DNA of 64,000 nt from positions 1,178,001-1,242,000 of the forward strand of contig NZ_CP070368.1 in NCBI RefSeq assembly GCF_016919705.1, in the 5' to 3' direction. Below are positions 54,737 through 62,175 of this stretch, piece by piece (position 1 is the first letter of the stretch; every line of letters begins with the position of its first letter). The notes below the pieces were generated by a model, which made no database searches, was not told the origin of the DNA, and saw nothing but the letters and a program-made list of their open reading frames with translations. The DNA is from Paracoccus methylovorus. GTDB taxonomy: Bacteria > Pseudomonadota > Alphaproteobacteria > Rhodobacterales > Rhodobacteraceae. A program made the translations under genes and the position numbers.

Positions 54737-56338
54737 TTATTCCTTTGTCACCTGACGGTATACGACCGAGCTGACCGAGCCGCCCGAGGTCCAGTTCTGG
54801 ACATTCTGCTGCATCGCCACCTGCTCGATCTTCTGGAACATCGGGATGATCGGCGCGATTTCGCGGTACTGGCTTTGGATATCCAGATACATCTGCACAC
54901 GCTTGTCGGTATCGCCCTCAAGCGTGGCGGCGACCGTGGCCTGGTTCATCTCTTCGGGCACGGCCCAACTGTTGCGCCAAGCAAGCTGCGACAGCCCCGC
55001 ATCGGCCGCATTGTTGGGGTTATAGGCAAAGGTCGAGGCATTGGTGTTGGGATCGGCATAATCCGGGCCCCATTCGCCGATGAAGATCGGCACCTGCCGC
55101 GCGCGATAGGCGTCAAGCACCTGCGCCCCCGTCATCTGCTGGATCTCCAGCGTCAAGCCCACTTGCGCCATGGCGGCCTGCAGGGTCTGGGCGGCATCGA
55201 CATATTCGCGGATGTCGCGCACGATCGTCTTGACCGTCCCCGAGGTGATGCCGGCATCGGTCAGGATCGCCCGCGCCTTTTCGATGTCATGGGTCCAGGG
55301 GTTTTCGTCCGAGGCGCCCAGATAACCTTCGGGCAGGAAATTCTGGTGTACCTTCCACTGTCCCTTGAGGAAGCTCGATTCCATCCCGGCATAGTCGATG
55401 AGATATTTCATCGCCTCGATCATCTCGGGTTTGGACAGCAGCGGGTCCTGTTGGCCGAGCCCCATGTAAAGGATGCGGCCGCGCAGGTCGTCCATGACCT
55501 TCAGCTTGTCATTGCCCGAGACGCCGTCGACATCGGTCGGCGTCAGGTTGCGCGCAACGTCGATATCGCCCTGCTCCAGCAACAACCGCTGGGCGCTGCT
55601 TTCCTGAACATGGCGCACGATCACCCGCTTGATCGCCGGGGCACCCTGCCAGTAATCGGGATTGGCGGCCAGTTGCACCACCTCGTTCGGACGCCAGGCG
55701 GCCAGCGTGAAGGCGCCCGCGCCCGCATCATTGGTGGAAAGCCAGGTATTGCCGAAATCATCGCCCTCGACATGGGCCATGACCGTTTCCTTGTCGATGA
55801 CCGAGCCGACCTCGGACGCCAGACAGTTCAGCACGAAGCTTTGCGCATAGGGCTGGTCCAGTTTCAGGGTCAGCTTGTTGCCCTCGAAACTCACCATCTC
55901 ATCCACGTTTTCGGGGGTGAAGCCGAACTGGTTCAGGATGAAGGCCGGGGATTTGTTCAGCTTGACGGCGCGCTGCAGCGACCACGCGGCGTCCTCGGCC
56001 CGGACAGGATTGCCGGAATGGAACTTGACGCCCTCGCGCATCGTCAGGGTGATGGTCTTGCCGTCCTCGCTGACCTCCCAGGATTCGGCAAGGCTGGGCT
56101 TCACGCCCGCCGTAACGTCCAGAGGGTCCAGATCGACCAACTGGTCGTAAAGGTTGTTCACCACGTCCTGGCCCGAGAACTCGAAGCTTTGCCCGGGGTC
56201 CAGGCTGATGATGTCGTCGATCTGGTGGGCGATGACCAAAGTGTCGGCGGGCGTCTCGGCCCAGGCCGCGCTCGCCGGCACTGCCAATGATACGGCCGAG
56301 GCCAGAAGCAGCGTGCGAAGCGAAAAGCGATTCTGCAT
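54737..56338 (-). CDS. Peptide ABC transporter substrate-binding protein, DppA-like
   Basis: A 533-residue family-5 extracellular solute-binding protein. The N-terminus has a clear Sec signal (RTLLLASAVSLAVPASAAWA, cleavage near 27). The family-5 block TLVIAHQIDDIISLDPGQSFEFSGQDVVNNLYDQLVDLD and ESWEVSEDGKTITLTMREGVKFHSGNPV are clear. It starts the minus-strand row of five genes for peptide uptake through the inner membrane. The ligand class (peptide, opine or other) is not defined by sequence. The divergent gene starts 213 bases away. Confidence 0.93.
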   Translation of the reverse strand: MQNRFSLRTLLLASAVSLAVPASAAWAETPADTLVIAHQIDDIISLDPGQSFEFSGQDVVNNLYDQLVDLDPLDVTAGVKPSLAESWEVSEDGKTITLTMREGVKFHSGNPVRAEDAAWSLQRAVKLNKSPAFILNQFGFTPENVDEMVSFEGNKLTLKLDQPYAQSFVLNCLASEVGSVIDKETVMAHVEGDDFGNTWLSTNDAGAGAFTLAAWRPNEVVQLAANPDYWQGAPAIKRVIVRHVQESSAQRLLLEQGDIDVARNLTPTDVDGVSGNDKLKVMDDLRGRILYMGLGQQDPLLSKPEMIEAMKYLIDYAGMESSFLKGQWKVHQNFLPEGYLGASDENPWTHDIEKARAILTDAGITSGTVKTIVRDIREYVDAAQTLQAAMAQVGLTLEIQQMTGAQVLDAYRARQVPIFIGEWGPDYADPNTNASTFAYNPNNAADAGLSQLAWRNSWAVPEEMNQATVAATLEGDTDKRVQMYLDIQSQYREIAPIIPMFQKIEQVAMQQNVQNWTSGGSVSSVVYRQVTKE

Positions 56339-56551
56339 GATGGGGCATCCCTGTTGTCACGCCCCGTCGTACGCGGGGCTGGAGTGGTCGCAGATTGGCG
56401 CGAAGCCAGCCGTGGGGCAAGCCCCCCTATGTGAATGCGGGATCATCCCCCAGGACGGCCGCGACGCGCAGGCAGGTTTGGCGGGGAAAAACGCCCCCCG
56501 AGGCTTGCACCGGGGCGGGTGCCCGTCCTATCTCGGACTGAAGGAGAGATC

Positions 56552-57775
56552 ATGGAAAAACGCACCCTTCCCGAGCGGCCCGGCTGGCGTGACAAGGCCC
56601 AGGAGCTGGGCTTCACCTTTGCCGACATGGGCGGTGAGCCCTATTGGGACGAGACCAGCGCCTATCGCTTTACCCTGCGCCAGATCGAAGACGATATCGA
56701 GGACCCCGCGACCGAACTGCATGCGCTGTGCCGCGAGGCGGTGGATCGCGCCGTCCGAGACGAGGCGTGGCTGACCCGGCTCGACATTCCCCGACAGCAC
56801 TGGGACCTGATCGCTTCCAGTTGGGCGCGGGGCGAACCCGAACTCTATGGCCGCATGGATCTGGCCTATGACGGCAGCGGCCCGGCAAAGCTGCTTGAAT
56901 ACAATGCCGACACGCCGACCTCGCTTTACGAATCCGCCTCGTTTCAATGGCTGTGGTTCGAACAGCAGCAGGCGGCGGGGGTGCTTGACGCCGATGCCGA
57001 CCAGTTCAACAGCATCCACGAGGCCATCGTGGCGCGCTGGACCCAGATCTGCGCCGACGGCGAAGAGCTGCATTTCACCGCCGATCCCGACAACCCCGAG
57101 GATTACGCCACCGTCGAGACCCTGGCTTGGGCCGCGCGCGAAGCAGGTTTGGGCGCACATTTCACCCCCCTGTCCCAGATCGGCCTGACCGAAGAGGGGC
57201 AGTTCGCCGACGACCAATCCCGCGTGATCGGCACGCTTTTCAAGCTCTACCCTTGGGAAGACATGCTGCGCGACAGTTTCGCCGCGCATCTGCAAGCCTC
57301 TGGCACCCGCTTCATCGAGCCGCCGTGGAAGGCCCTGCTATCGAACAAGGGCATCCTGCCGCTCTTGTGGCAAATGTTCCCCGGCCACCCGAACCTCTTG
57401 CCCGCCTTCTTCCTTTCGGACGTGCAGGATGCGCTGAGCGGCGGCTCTCCCGCCACCGAGGTGGCGCAGGCCTTCGAAGCCGCCCGCGAAACGCTTGCGC
57501 GCGGCTATGTGACAAAGCCGATCTTCTCTCGCGAAGGGGCCGGGGTGGTGATCCATGAAAACGGCGATGAGGTGGCGCGCACCTCGGACGACAGCTATTC
57601 TCATCACCCGATGATCCTGCAAGGACTGGCGTCACTGCCGGATTTCGACGGTTTCCACCCGGTGCTGGGCGCGTGGATCGTGGGCGAGAATTGCTGCGGT
57701 CTCGGCCTGCGCGAGGATCGCGCGCGCATCACCCACAACCTGTCGCGCTTCAAGCCGCATTTCATCGAGGGCTGA
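56552..57775 (+). CDS. Glutathionylspermidine synthase-like ATP-grasp protein (YgiC/YjfC type)
   Basis: A 407-residue protein of the GSP-synthase C-terminal family, an ATP-grasp C-N ligase. Family segments are RPGWRDKAQELGFTFADMGGEPYWDE, AKLLEYNADTPTSLYESASFQWLW, FKLYPWEDMLRDSF, EPPWKALLSNKGILPLLWQMFPGHPNLLPAF and YVTKPIFSREGAGV. The amidase domain of true GspSA is absent, as in E. coli YgiC and YjfC, whose substrates are not known. AAGGAG lies 7 bases before the ATG. The DUF1190 lipoprotein gene follows after 2 bases, the same pairing as ygiC-ygiB. Confidence 0.9.
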   Translation: MEKRTLPERPGWRDKAQELGFTFADMGGEPYWDETSAYRFTLRQIEDDIEDPATELHALCREAVDRAVRDEAWLTRLDIPRQHWDLIASSWARGEPELYGRMDLAYDGSGPAKLLEYNADTPTSLYESASFQWLWFEQQQAAGVLDADADQFNSIHEAIVARWTQICADGEELHFTADPDNPEDYATVETLAWAAREAGLGAHFTPLSQIGLTEEGQFADDQSRVIGTLFKLYPWEDMLRDSFAAHLQASGTRFIEPPWKALLSNKGILPLLWQMFPGHPNLLPAFFLSDVQDALSGGSPATEVAQAFEAARETLARGYVTKPIFSREGAGVVIHENGDEVARTSDDSYSHHPMILQGLASLPDFDGFHPVLGAWIVGENCCGLGLREDRARITHNLSRFKPHFIEG

Positions 57776-57777
57776 CC

Positions 57778-58398
57778 ATGACCGAACGCTTCACCCGCAA
57801 ACGCTCGCGCCATGTCGCGCTGGTGCTGGCCGGAACCGCAACTCTGGCGCTTGCCGGATGCGAGGACGACCGCATGGACGCGCAAAGCTTTCCCGACCTG
57901 GAAAGCTGCATCGCCGCCAGCCAGCAAGACACATTGTGGTTCACCGAAGACGACTGCCGCAAGAATTTCGCCGCCGCGCAAGAGGAGTTCCTGGAAACCG
58001 CGCCACGCTACGAATCCAAGGAACTTTGTGAACAGGAACATGGCGTCGGAAATTGCGGTGGCGATCCCGCCCAGACGCAAGAGGCGCAGAACTCGGGCGG
58101 CGGCTTTTCCTTCATGCCGCTTCTGGTCGGCTACATGATGGGCTCGATGCTGTCGCGCGGCGGCGGGATCTTCTCGCAACCCATGGTCAAGACGGCGGAC
58201 GGGCGCTTTTCCACGCCCAAGGGCGACCAAAGTTTCGCCAGCAATCGCGGCACAGGCAAAGTATCGGCTGCGACCTTTCAGCGCGCGCCCTCGACCATCG
58301 GCAAACCCGCTATGACCGCGACGCAGGTCAGCCAAAGGGGTGGCTTCGGCGCCTCTGCCACCGCGCGTTCGGGCGGGCGCAGCAGCGCCGGGGGCTGA
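57778..58398 (+). CDS. DUF1190 (YgiB-type) lipoprotein
   Basis: A 206-residue exported protein. The N-terminus is a lipoprotein signal with lipobox LALAGC near residue 28. The DUF1190 core holds CIAASQQDTLWFTEDDCRKNFAAAQEEFLETAPRYESKELCEQEHGVGNCG, with four Cys residues that could form two disulphides. A GGGFSFMPLLVGYMMGSML patch and a long Gly/Ser/Ala-rich tail follow. It is coupled to the ATP-grasp gene before it. Function is unknown; the pairing suggests that the lipoprotein is a target or partner of the ligase. It is followed by a terminator. Confidence 0.88.
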   Translation: MTERFTRKRSRHVALVLAGTATLALAGCEDDRMDAQSFPDLESCIAASQQDTLWFTEDDCRKNFAAAQEEFLETAPRYESKELCEQEHGVGNCGGDPAQTQEAQNSGGGFSFMPLLVGYMMGSMLSRGGGIFSQPMVKTADGRFSTPKGDQSFASNRGTGKVSAATFQRAPSTIGKPAMTATQVSQRGGFGASATARSGGRSSAGG

Positions 58399-58435
58399 AC
58401 AGCTTCTTTCGTGGCAAAATATCCTCGGGGGTGAA

Positions 58436-58474
58436 TTGCGGCATCGCCGCAAGAGGGGGCAGACAGCCCCTTTT
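58436..58474 (+). terminator. Terminator after the DUF1190 gene
   Basis: Two adjoining hairpins: TTGCGG-CATCG-CCGCAA (58436-58452), then GGGGC-AGACA-GCCCC (58456-58470) followed by TTTT (58471-58474). The second has the form of a short all-GC rho-independent terminator. The stretch just before it (AAAATATCCTCGGGGGT, 58416-58432) has related blocks at 60486-60520. Confidence 0.7.
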
Positions 58475-58501
58475 CCCGTCGCCGCACCATCCAACAGGAA
58501 A

Positions 58502-58513
58502 GTTACCGCTAAC
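58502..58513. promoter_or_regulatory. Candidate LacI-family operator before eda
   Basis: GTTACCGCTAAC has the TTAnCGnTAA form used by many LacI/GntR-type sugar repressors. It lies 73 bases before the eda ATG. No LacI-family gene is in the window, so the regulator would act from elsewhere. It is only one site and imperfect at its centre. Confidence 0.35.
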
Positions 58514-58585
58514 GCACACCCTTGCGCAGCCGTCCGTAAAATAGCAACCTGCCGCGAAGTTTTCCGAAACGACATGAGGCCCGCC

Positions 58586-59224
58586 ATGACCCCCGAACAG
58601 CAGTCCCGCAAGACCCGCGTGCTGTGCGAGCTTGCCCCGGTGATTCCGGTTCTGGTGGTCGGGGATGCTGCCCGCGCCGAAGGGCTGGCGACGGCGCTGG
58701 TCGCCGGAGGCCTGCCGGTGCTGGAGGTGACATTGCGCACCCCGGCCGCATTGCAGGTGATCACTGAAATGGCCAAAGTCACCGGCGGCCATGTTGGCGC
58801 GGGAACCGTACTCACGCCCGACGACGCCAAGCGGGCGCAGGATGCCGGTGCCAGCTTCGCCGTCGCGCCGGGTGCGACCGAACGGCTGGTGCGCGCCTGC
58901 GAGGAAATCGGCCTGCCGCTCCTGCCCGGCGCCGTCACCGCCTCAGAAGTGATGCGGGCGATGGAAATGGGCTTTTCCATGCTCAAATTCTTCCCGGCCG
59001 AGGCGGCAGGCGGCGCGAAATCGCTGAAATCGCTGGCCGGGCCGCTGCCTCAGGTCAGCTTCTGCCCCACCGGCGGGGTAAGCATTCAAAATGCCCCGGA
59101 TTATCTGGCGCTTCCGAATGTGACCTGCGTCGGCGGTAGCTGGATCGCGCCGGATGCCGAGGTGGCCGCCGGGGATTGGGCGGCGATAGAGGCCCGCGCC
59201 CGCAACGCATACGCCCTGCGCTGA
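58586..59224 (+). CDS. eda: 2-keto-3-deoxy-6-phosphogluconate aldolase
   Basis: A protein of 212 residues, the class I aldolase that ends the Entner-Doudoroff pathway by splitting KDPG into pyruvate and glyceraldehyde 3-phosphate. The Schiff-base Lys134 is in MLKFFPAEAAGG. The general base Glu near 46 is in VLEVTLRTPAA. GGHVGAGTVLTPDDAKRAQDAGASFAVAPG and CPTGGVSIQNAPDYLALPNV complete the family pattern. GAGG lies 6 bases upstream of ATG 58586; an in-frame ATG at 58574 would add four residues. Phosphogluconate dehydratase (edd) is not adjacent. The MFS gene begins 7 bases after the stop. Confidence 0.95.
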   Translation: MTPEQQSRKTRVLCELAPVIPVLVVGDAARAEGLATALVAGGLPVLEVTLRTPAALQVITEMAKVTGGHVGAGTVLTPDDAKRAQDAGASFAVAPGATERLVRACEEIGLPLLPGAVTASEVMRAMEMGFSMLKFFPAEAAGGAKSLKSLAGPLPQVSFCPTGGVSIQNAPDYLALPNVTCVGGSWIAPDAEVAAGDWAAIEARARNAYALR

Positions 59225-59231
59225 TACCGCC

Positions 59232-60458
59232 ATGTTCGTCGCCCTGACCGAAATCGACCCGATGCGCCGCGCCTGGCGCAACGTCATCGTGCTTTTGCTG
59301 GCTCAGGCGCTGCTTGGGGCGCAGATGTCGATGATCTTTATCGTCGGTGGACTGGCGGGCCAGATGCTCAGCCCCAATCCCTGCATCGCCACTTTGCCGC
59401 TGTCGATGATGATCCTGGGTTCGGCGCTTTCCGCCCGACCGCTCTCGGGCTTCATGCGGCGGCATGGACGGCGGGCGGGGTTCCTGCTGGCCTGCGGCTC
59501 GGCGGCGCTGGGGGCGGCCATTGCCGCCTATGCGCTGGCCGCCGGCAATTTCTGGCTGTTCACTGCCAGCGCGCTGTTCACCGGCGTCTATATGGCGGCG
59601 CAGGGCTTTTTCCGCTTTGCCGCCACCGATTGCGCCCCGCCCGAGTTCCAGTCGCGCGCCATTTCCTGGGTGCTGGCAGGCGGGCTTGCCGCCGCCTTTA
59701 CCGGGCCGGCACTGGTGCGGATGACAGCGGAAGTGACCGCGATCCCGTTTCTTGCCACCTATGCCGCAATCATCGCGCTGAACCTGTTGGGGCCGGTGCT
59801 TTTCGCCTTTCTCGACATACCGCGCCCGCCCGCACCCATCCCGGGCAAAACCGAGGGCCGGCCGCTGGCCGAACTATTGCGGGTGCCCCAGATCGCCGTG
59901 GCGATGATCTGCGGAATGGTGTCTTATGCGCTGATGAATCTGGTCATGACCTCAGCGCCTCTGGCGGTGGTGGGTTGTGGCTTTGCCACGGCCGATGCGG
60001 CCAATATCGTGTCGGGCCATGTGCTGGCGATGTTCGCGCCTTCCTTCTTTACCGGCCACCTGATCGCCCGTTTCGGCGCCAAACCTATCGTCATGGTCGG
60101 GCTGGCGATTCTGGGCGGTGCCGGGGCCGTGGCGCTGTCCGGGGTGGATCTGCCACATTTCTTCATCGCCATGATCCTTTTGGGACTGGGCTGGAACTTC
60201 GGCTATATCGGTGCAACCGCCATGCTGACCCGGGCCTATCGCCCCGAGGAACGCGAGCGGGTGCAGGGCCTGAACGACGCCGTAGTCTTTAGCGGCGTGT
60301 TTCTGGCCTCGCTGTCCTCGGGCGGGCTGATGAACTGCATGGGCGGGTCGGCGCAGGCCGGCTGGAGCGCGGTCAACCTTGCCATGCTGCCCTTCCTGGT
60401 GCTGGCGGGCGGAGCACTGCTGTGGCTGATGCTGCGCCCACGCGAAGTGGCACGGTAA
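59232..60458 (+). CDS. Major facilitator superfamily transporter
   Basis: A 408-residue protein with twelve hydrophobic segments in two six-helix halves. The loop between helices 2 and 3 reads SGFMRRHGRRAGFLLA, the MFS motif A region, and the matching loop in the second half is GHLIARFGAKPIVMVG. The central cytoplasmic loop contains PPAPIPGKTEGRPLAELLRVPQIA. No specific substrate family could be recognised. It lies 7 bases after eda and likely shares its transcript, so a sugar acid or related compound is possible. Confidence 0.88.
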   Translation: MFVALTEIDPMRRAWRNVIVLLLAQALLGAQMSMIFIVGGLAGQMLSPNPCIATLPLSMMILGSALSARPLSGFMRRHGRRAGFLLACGSAALGAAIAAYALAAGNFWLFTASALFTGVYMAAQGFFRFAATDCAPPEFQSRAISWVLAGGLAAAFTGPALVRMTAEVTAIPFLATYAAIIALNLLGPVLFAFLDIPRPPAPIPGKTEGRPLAELLRVPQIAVAMICGMVSYALMNLVMTSAPLAVVGCGFATADAANIVSGHVLAMFAPSFFTGHLIARFGAKPIVMVGLAILGGAGAVALSGVDLPHFFIAMILLGLGWNFGYIGATAMLTRAYRPEERERVQGLNDAVVFSGVFLASLSSGGLMNCMGGSAQAGWSAVNLAMLPFLVLAGGALLWLMLRPREVAR

Positions 60459-60483
60459 GACGCAAGGGTAGGCCCCAGCCGTC

Positions 60484-60499
60484 AAACCCCCGAGGTTTT
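60484..60499. terminator. Weak bidirectional hairpin between converging genes
   Basis: AAACC-CCCGA-GGTTT (60484-60498) with T tracts of four on the plus strand and A-rich flank on the other side. It sits between the converging MFS and ketoacyl synthase genes (stop codons 75 bases apart). The short five-base stem makes it a weak candidate. Confidence 0.35.
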
Positions 60500-60532
60500 C
60501 AAACAAGATACTGATATTTTATTTGGCTGCCG

Positions 60533-61882
60533 TCACGCCTTGCGCAACGCGATCACCGCATTCAACCCGCCAAAGGCGAAGGCGTTGGACAGCACCGCCT
60601 CGACCTTGGCTTCGCGCGCCTGGTTCGGAACCACGTCCAGCGCGCATTCGGGGTCGGGCTCTTCATAGCCGATCGTCGGTGCAATAATGCCGTCGCGCAG
60701 CGCCATGATGCAGGCCAGCAACTCGACCGCGCCGGTGCCGCCGATCAGGTGACCATGCATGGATTTGGTGGAAGAGATCATCAACCGGTCCGCATGATGG
60801 CCGAAGGCATGGGCAACGGCGGCGCATTCCGTCTTGTCATTGGCCGCGGTCCCGGTGCCATGGGCGTTGATATACCCCACCTCATCGGGACGCATATGCG
60901 CGTCCTGCATGGCCCCGGTGATCGTACGCTCGGCACCGATGGCCGAGGGCATGACGATATCCTGCGCATCCGCCGACATGGAAAAACCCACCACCTCGGC
61001 CAGGATATCGGCACCGCGCGCAACCGCATGCTCCCAATCCTCGAAGACGAAAACCCCCGCGCCCTCGCCCTGCACCATGCCGTTGCGCGTGGCCGAGAAC
61101 GGGCGGCAGGCGTCCTTGGACATGACGCGCAGCCCCTCCCATGCCTTGACGCCGCCAAAGCACAGCATCGCCTCGGAACCGCCGGTCAGCATCACCGACG
61201 CCGCGCCCGAGCGCACCATGTTGAAGGCCAGACCCATGGCGTGGTTCGAACTGGCGCAGGCGGTGGCCACGGTAAAGCTGGGCCCCAACAGCCCGTATTC
61301 CATGCTCAGATGCGAGCAGGCCGCGTTGTTCATCAGCCGGGGCACGACAAAGGGATGGACGCGGTTCTTCCCCTCTTCATAGACGGTGCGGTAGTTTTCG
61401 TCCCAGGTGTTCATGCCGCCTGCAGCGGTGCCCAGCACCACGCCCGAGCGCAGGCCTAACTCGCCCTCGAAAATCAAGCCCGACTGCGCCACTGCCTGAC
61501 GCGCGGCAAGCAGCGTGAACTGGGTGAACTTATCGTAAAGAACGATCTGCTGGCGGTTGAAATAGGTCTCGGCCTCCCAGTCGCGGACCTGCCCGCCAAT
61601 GCGGATGGCCAGCCGGTCGACATCGCGGAAATCCAGCGGGCCGATGCCGCAGCGCCCCTCGCGCATGGCCTCCAGCGTCGAGGGCACGTCGCGGCCAAGT
61701 GCGTTCACCGTGCCCATGCCGGTAATGGCGACGCGGCGCATGCCGTTGGCATGCCGTCCCATGATCACCTTGCCCAGCATGGTGCGGGCGATCTTGGTCG
61801 CGCTTTTGACCTTGCCTTTGACCTTGCCGGTTTTGCGTTCCGATTTGGGCAGCTTTGGGCCCTTGTTCTTCTTGGCGTTCAT
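60533..61882 (-). CDS. Beta-ketoacyl-ACP synthase (KAS II type) with Lys-rich N-terminus
   Basis: A 449-residue condensing enzyme. The catalytic triad is Cys209 (VATACASSNHA), His341 (NAHGTGTAANDKTE) and His376 (KSMHGHLIGGTGAVE). The KAS fold starts only at about residue 49 (RRVAITGMGTVN). The first 40 residues hold 12 Lys and 2 Arg with one acidic residue, a feature not expected in FabF. The ATG 61882 overlaps the ACP stop (ATGA), which supports the long form; an ATG at 61762 with AAGGTG nearby would remove the basic part. It is grouped with an ACP and lpxD, so it probably serves a special acyl chain rather than bulk lipid. Confidence 0.88.
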   Translation of the reverse strand: MNAKKNKGPKLPKSERKTGKVKGKVKSATKIARTMLGKVIMGRHANGMRRVAITGMGTVNALGRDVPSTLEAMREGRCGIGPLDFRDVDRLAIRIGGQVRDWEAETYFNRQQIVLYDKFTQFTLLAARQAVAQSGLIFEGELGLRSGVVLGTAAGGMNTWDENYRTVYEEGKNRVHPFVVPRLMNNAACSHLSMEYGLLGPSFTVATACASSNHAMGLAFNMVRSGAASVMLTGGSEAMLCFGGVKAWEGLRVMSKDACRPFSATRNGMVQGEGAGVFVFEDWEHAVARGADILAEVVGFSMSADAQDIVMPSAIGAERTITGAMQDAHMRPDEVGYINAHGTGTAANDKTECAAVAHAFGHHADRLMISSTKSMHGHLIGGTGAVELLACIMALRDGIIAPTIGYEEPDPECALDVVPNQAREAKVEAVLSNAFAFGGLNAVIALRKA

Positions 61883-62139
61883 GCCTTTTCAGCGATCAAC
61901 TTTTCAACTGCGCCGACGATGGCGCCCAGACTGGAGATATCGAAGTCCGACTTCTCGGGTTCATTGGCGTTGAACGGCACCGAGATGTCGAACGCCTCTT
62001 CGATGGCAAAGATCGACTCGACCAGACCAAGGCTGTCGATGCCGATCTCTTGTGGCGACATATCGAGCTTCAGCTCGGACGGGTCCAGCATCGCCTGTTC
62101 TGCGATGATCTGGATGATGCGATCGCTGACTTCTGTCAT
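61879..62139 (-). CDS. Acyl carrier protein of the lpxD/KAS group
   Basis: An 86-residue carrier protein with the phosphopantetheine Ser36 in GIDSLGLVESIFAIEEAF. It has the extended helix II/III region and a KSDFDISSLGAIVGAVEKLI end. It is neither AcpP (which has ADSLDTVELVM) nor the carrier of the ligase cassette at 17 kb. GGAGG lies 5 bases before the ATG. Its stop overlaps the ketoacyl synthase start; lpxD lies 36 bases upstream. The arrangement resembles the special ACP/KAS genes for lipid A acyl chains (acpXL-type) in Rhizobiales, but sequence identity to AcpXL could not be tested here. Confidence 0.9.
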   Translation of the reverse strand: MTEVSDRIIQIIAEQAMLDPSELKLDMSPQEIGIDSLGLVESIFAIEEAFDISVPFNANEPEKSDFDISSLGAIVGAVEKLIAEKA

Positions 62140-62175
62140 CTCGGCCTCCGTTCTGTTCCGGTATATGCGGAAATG

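Noticed and set aside
54497..56290. 597-codon plus-strand open frame across dppA/dppB
   Set aside because: Antisense shadow of the solute-binding protein gene; no domain is recognisable.
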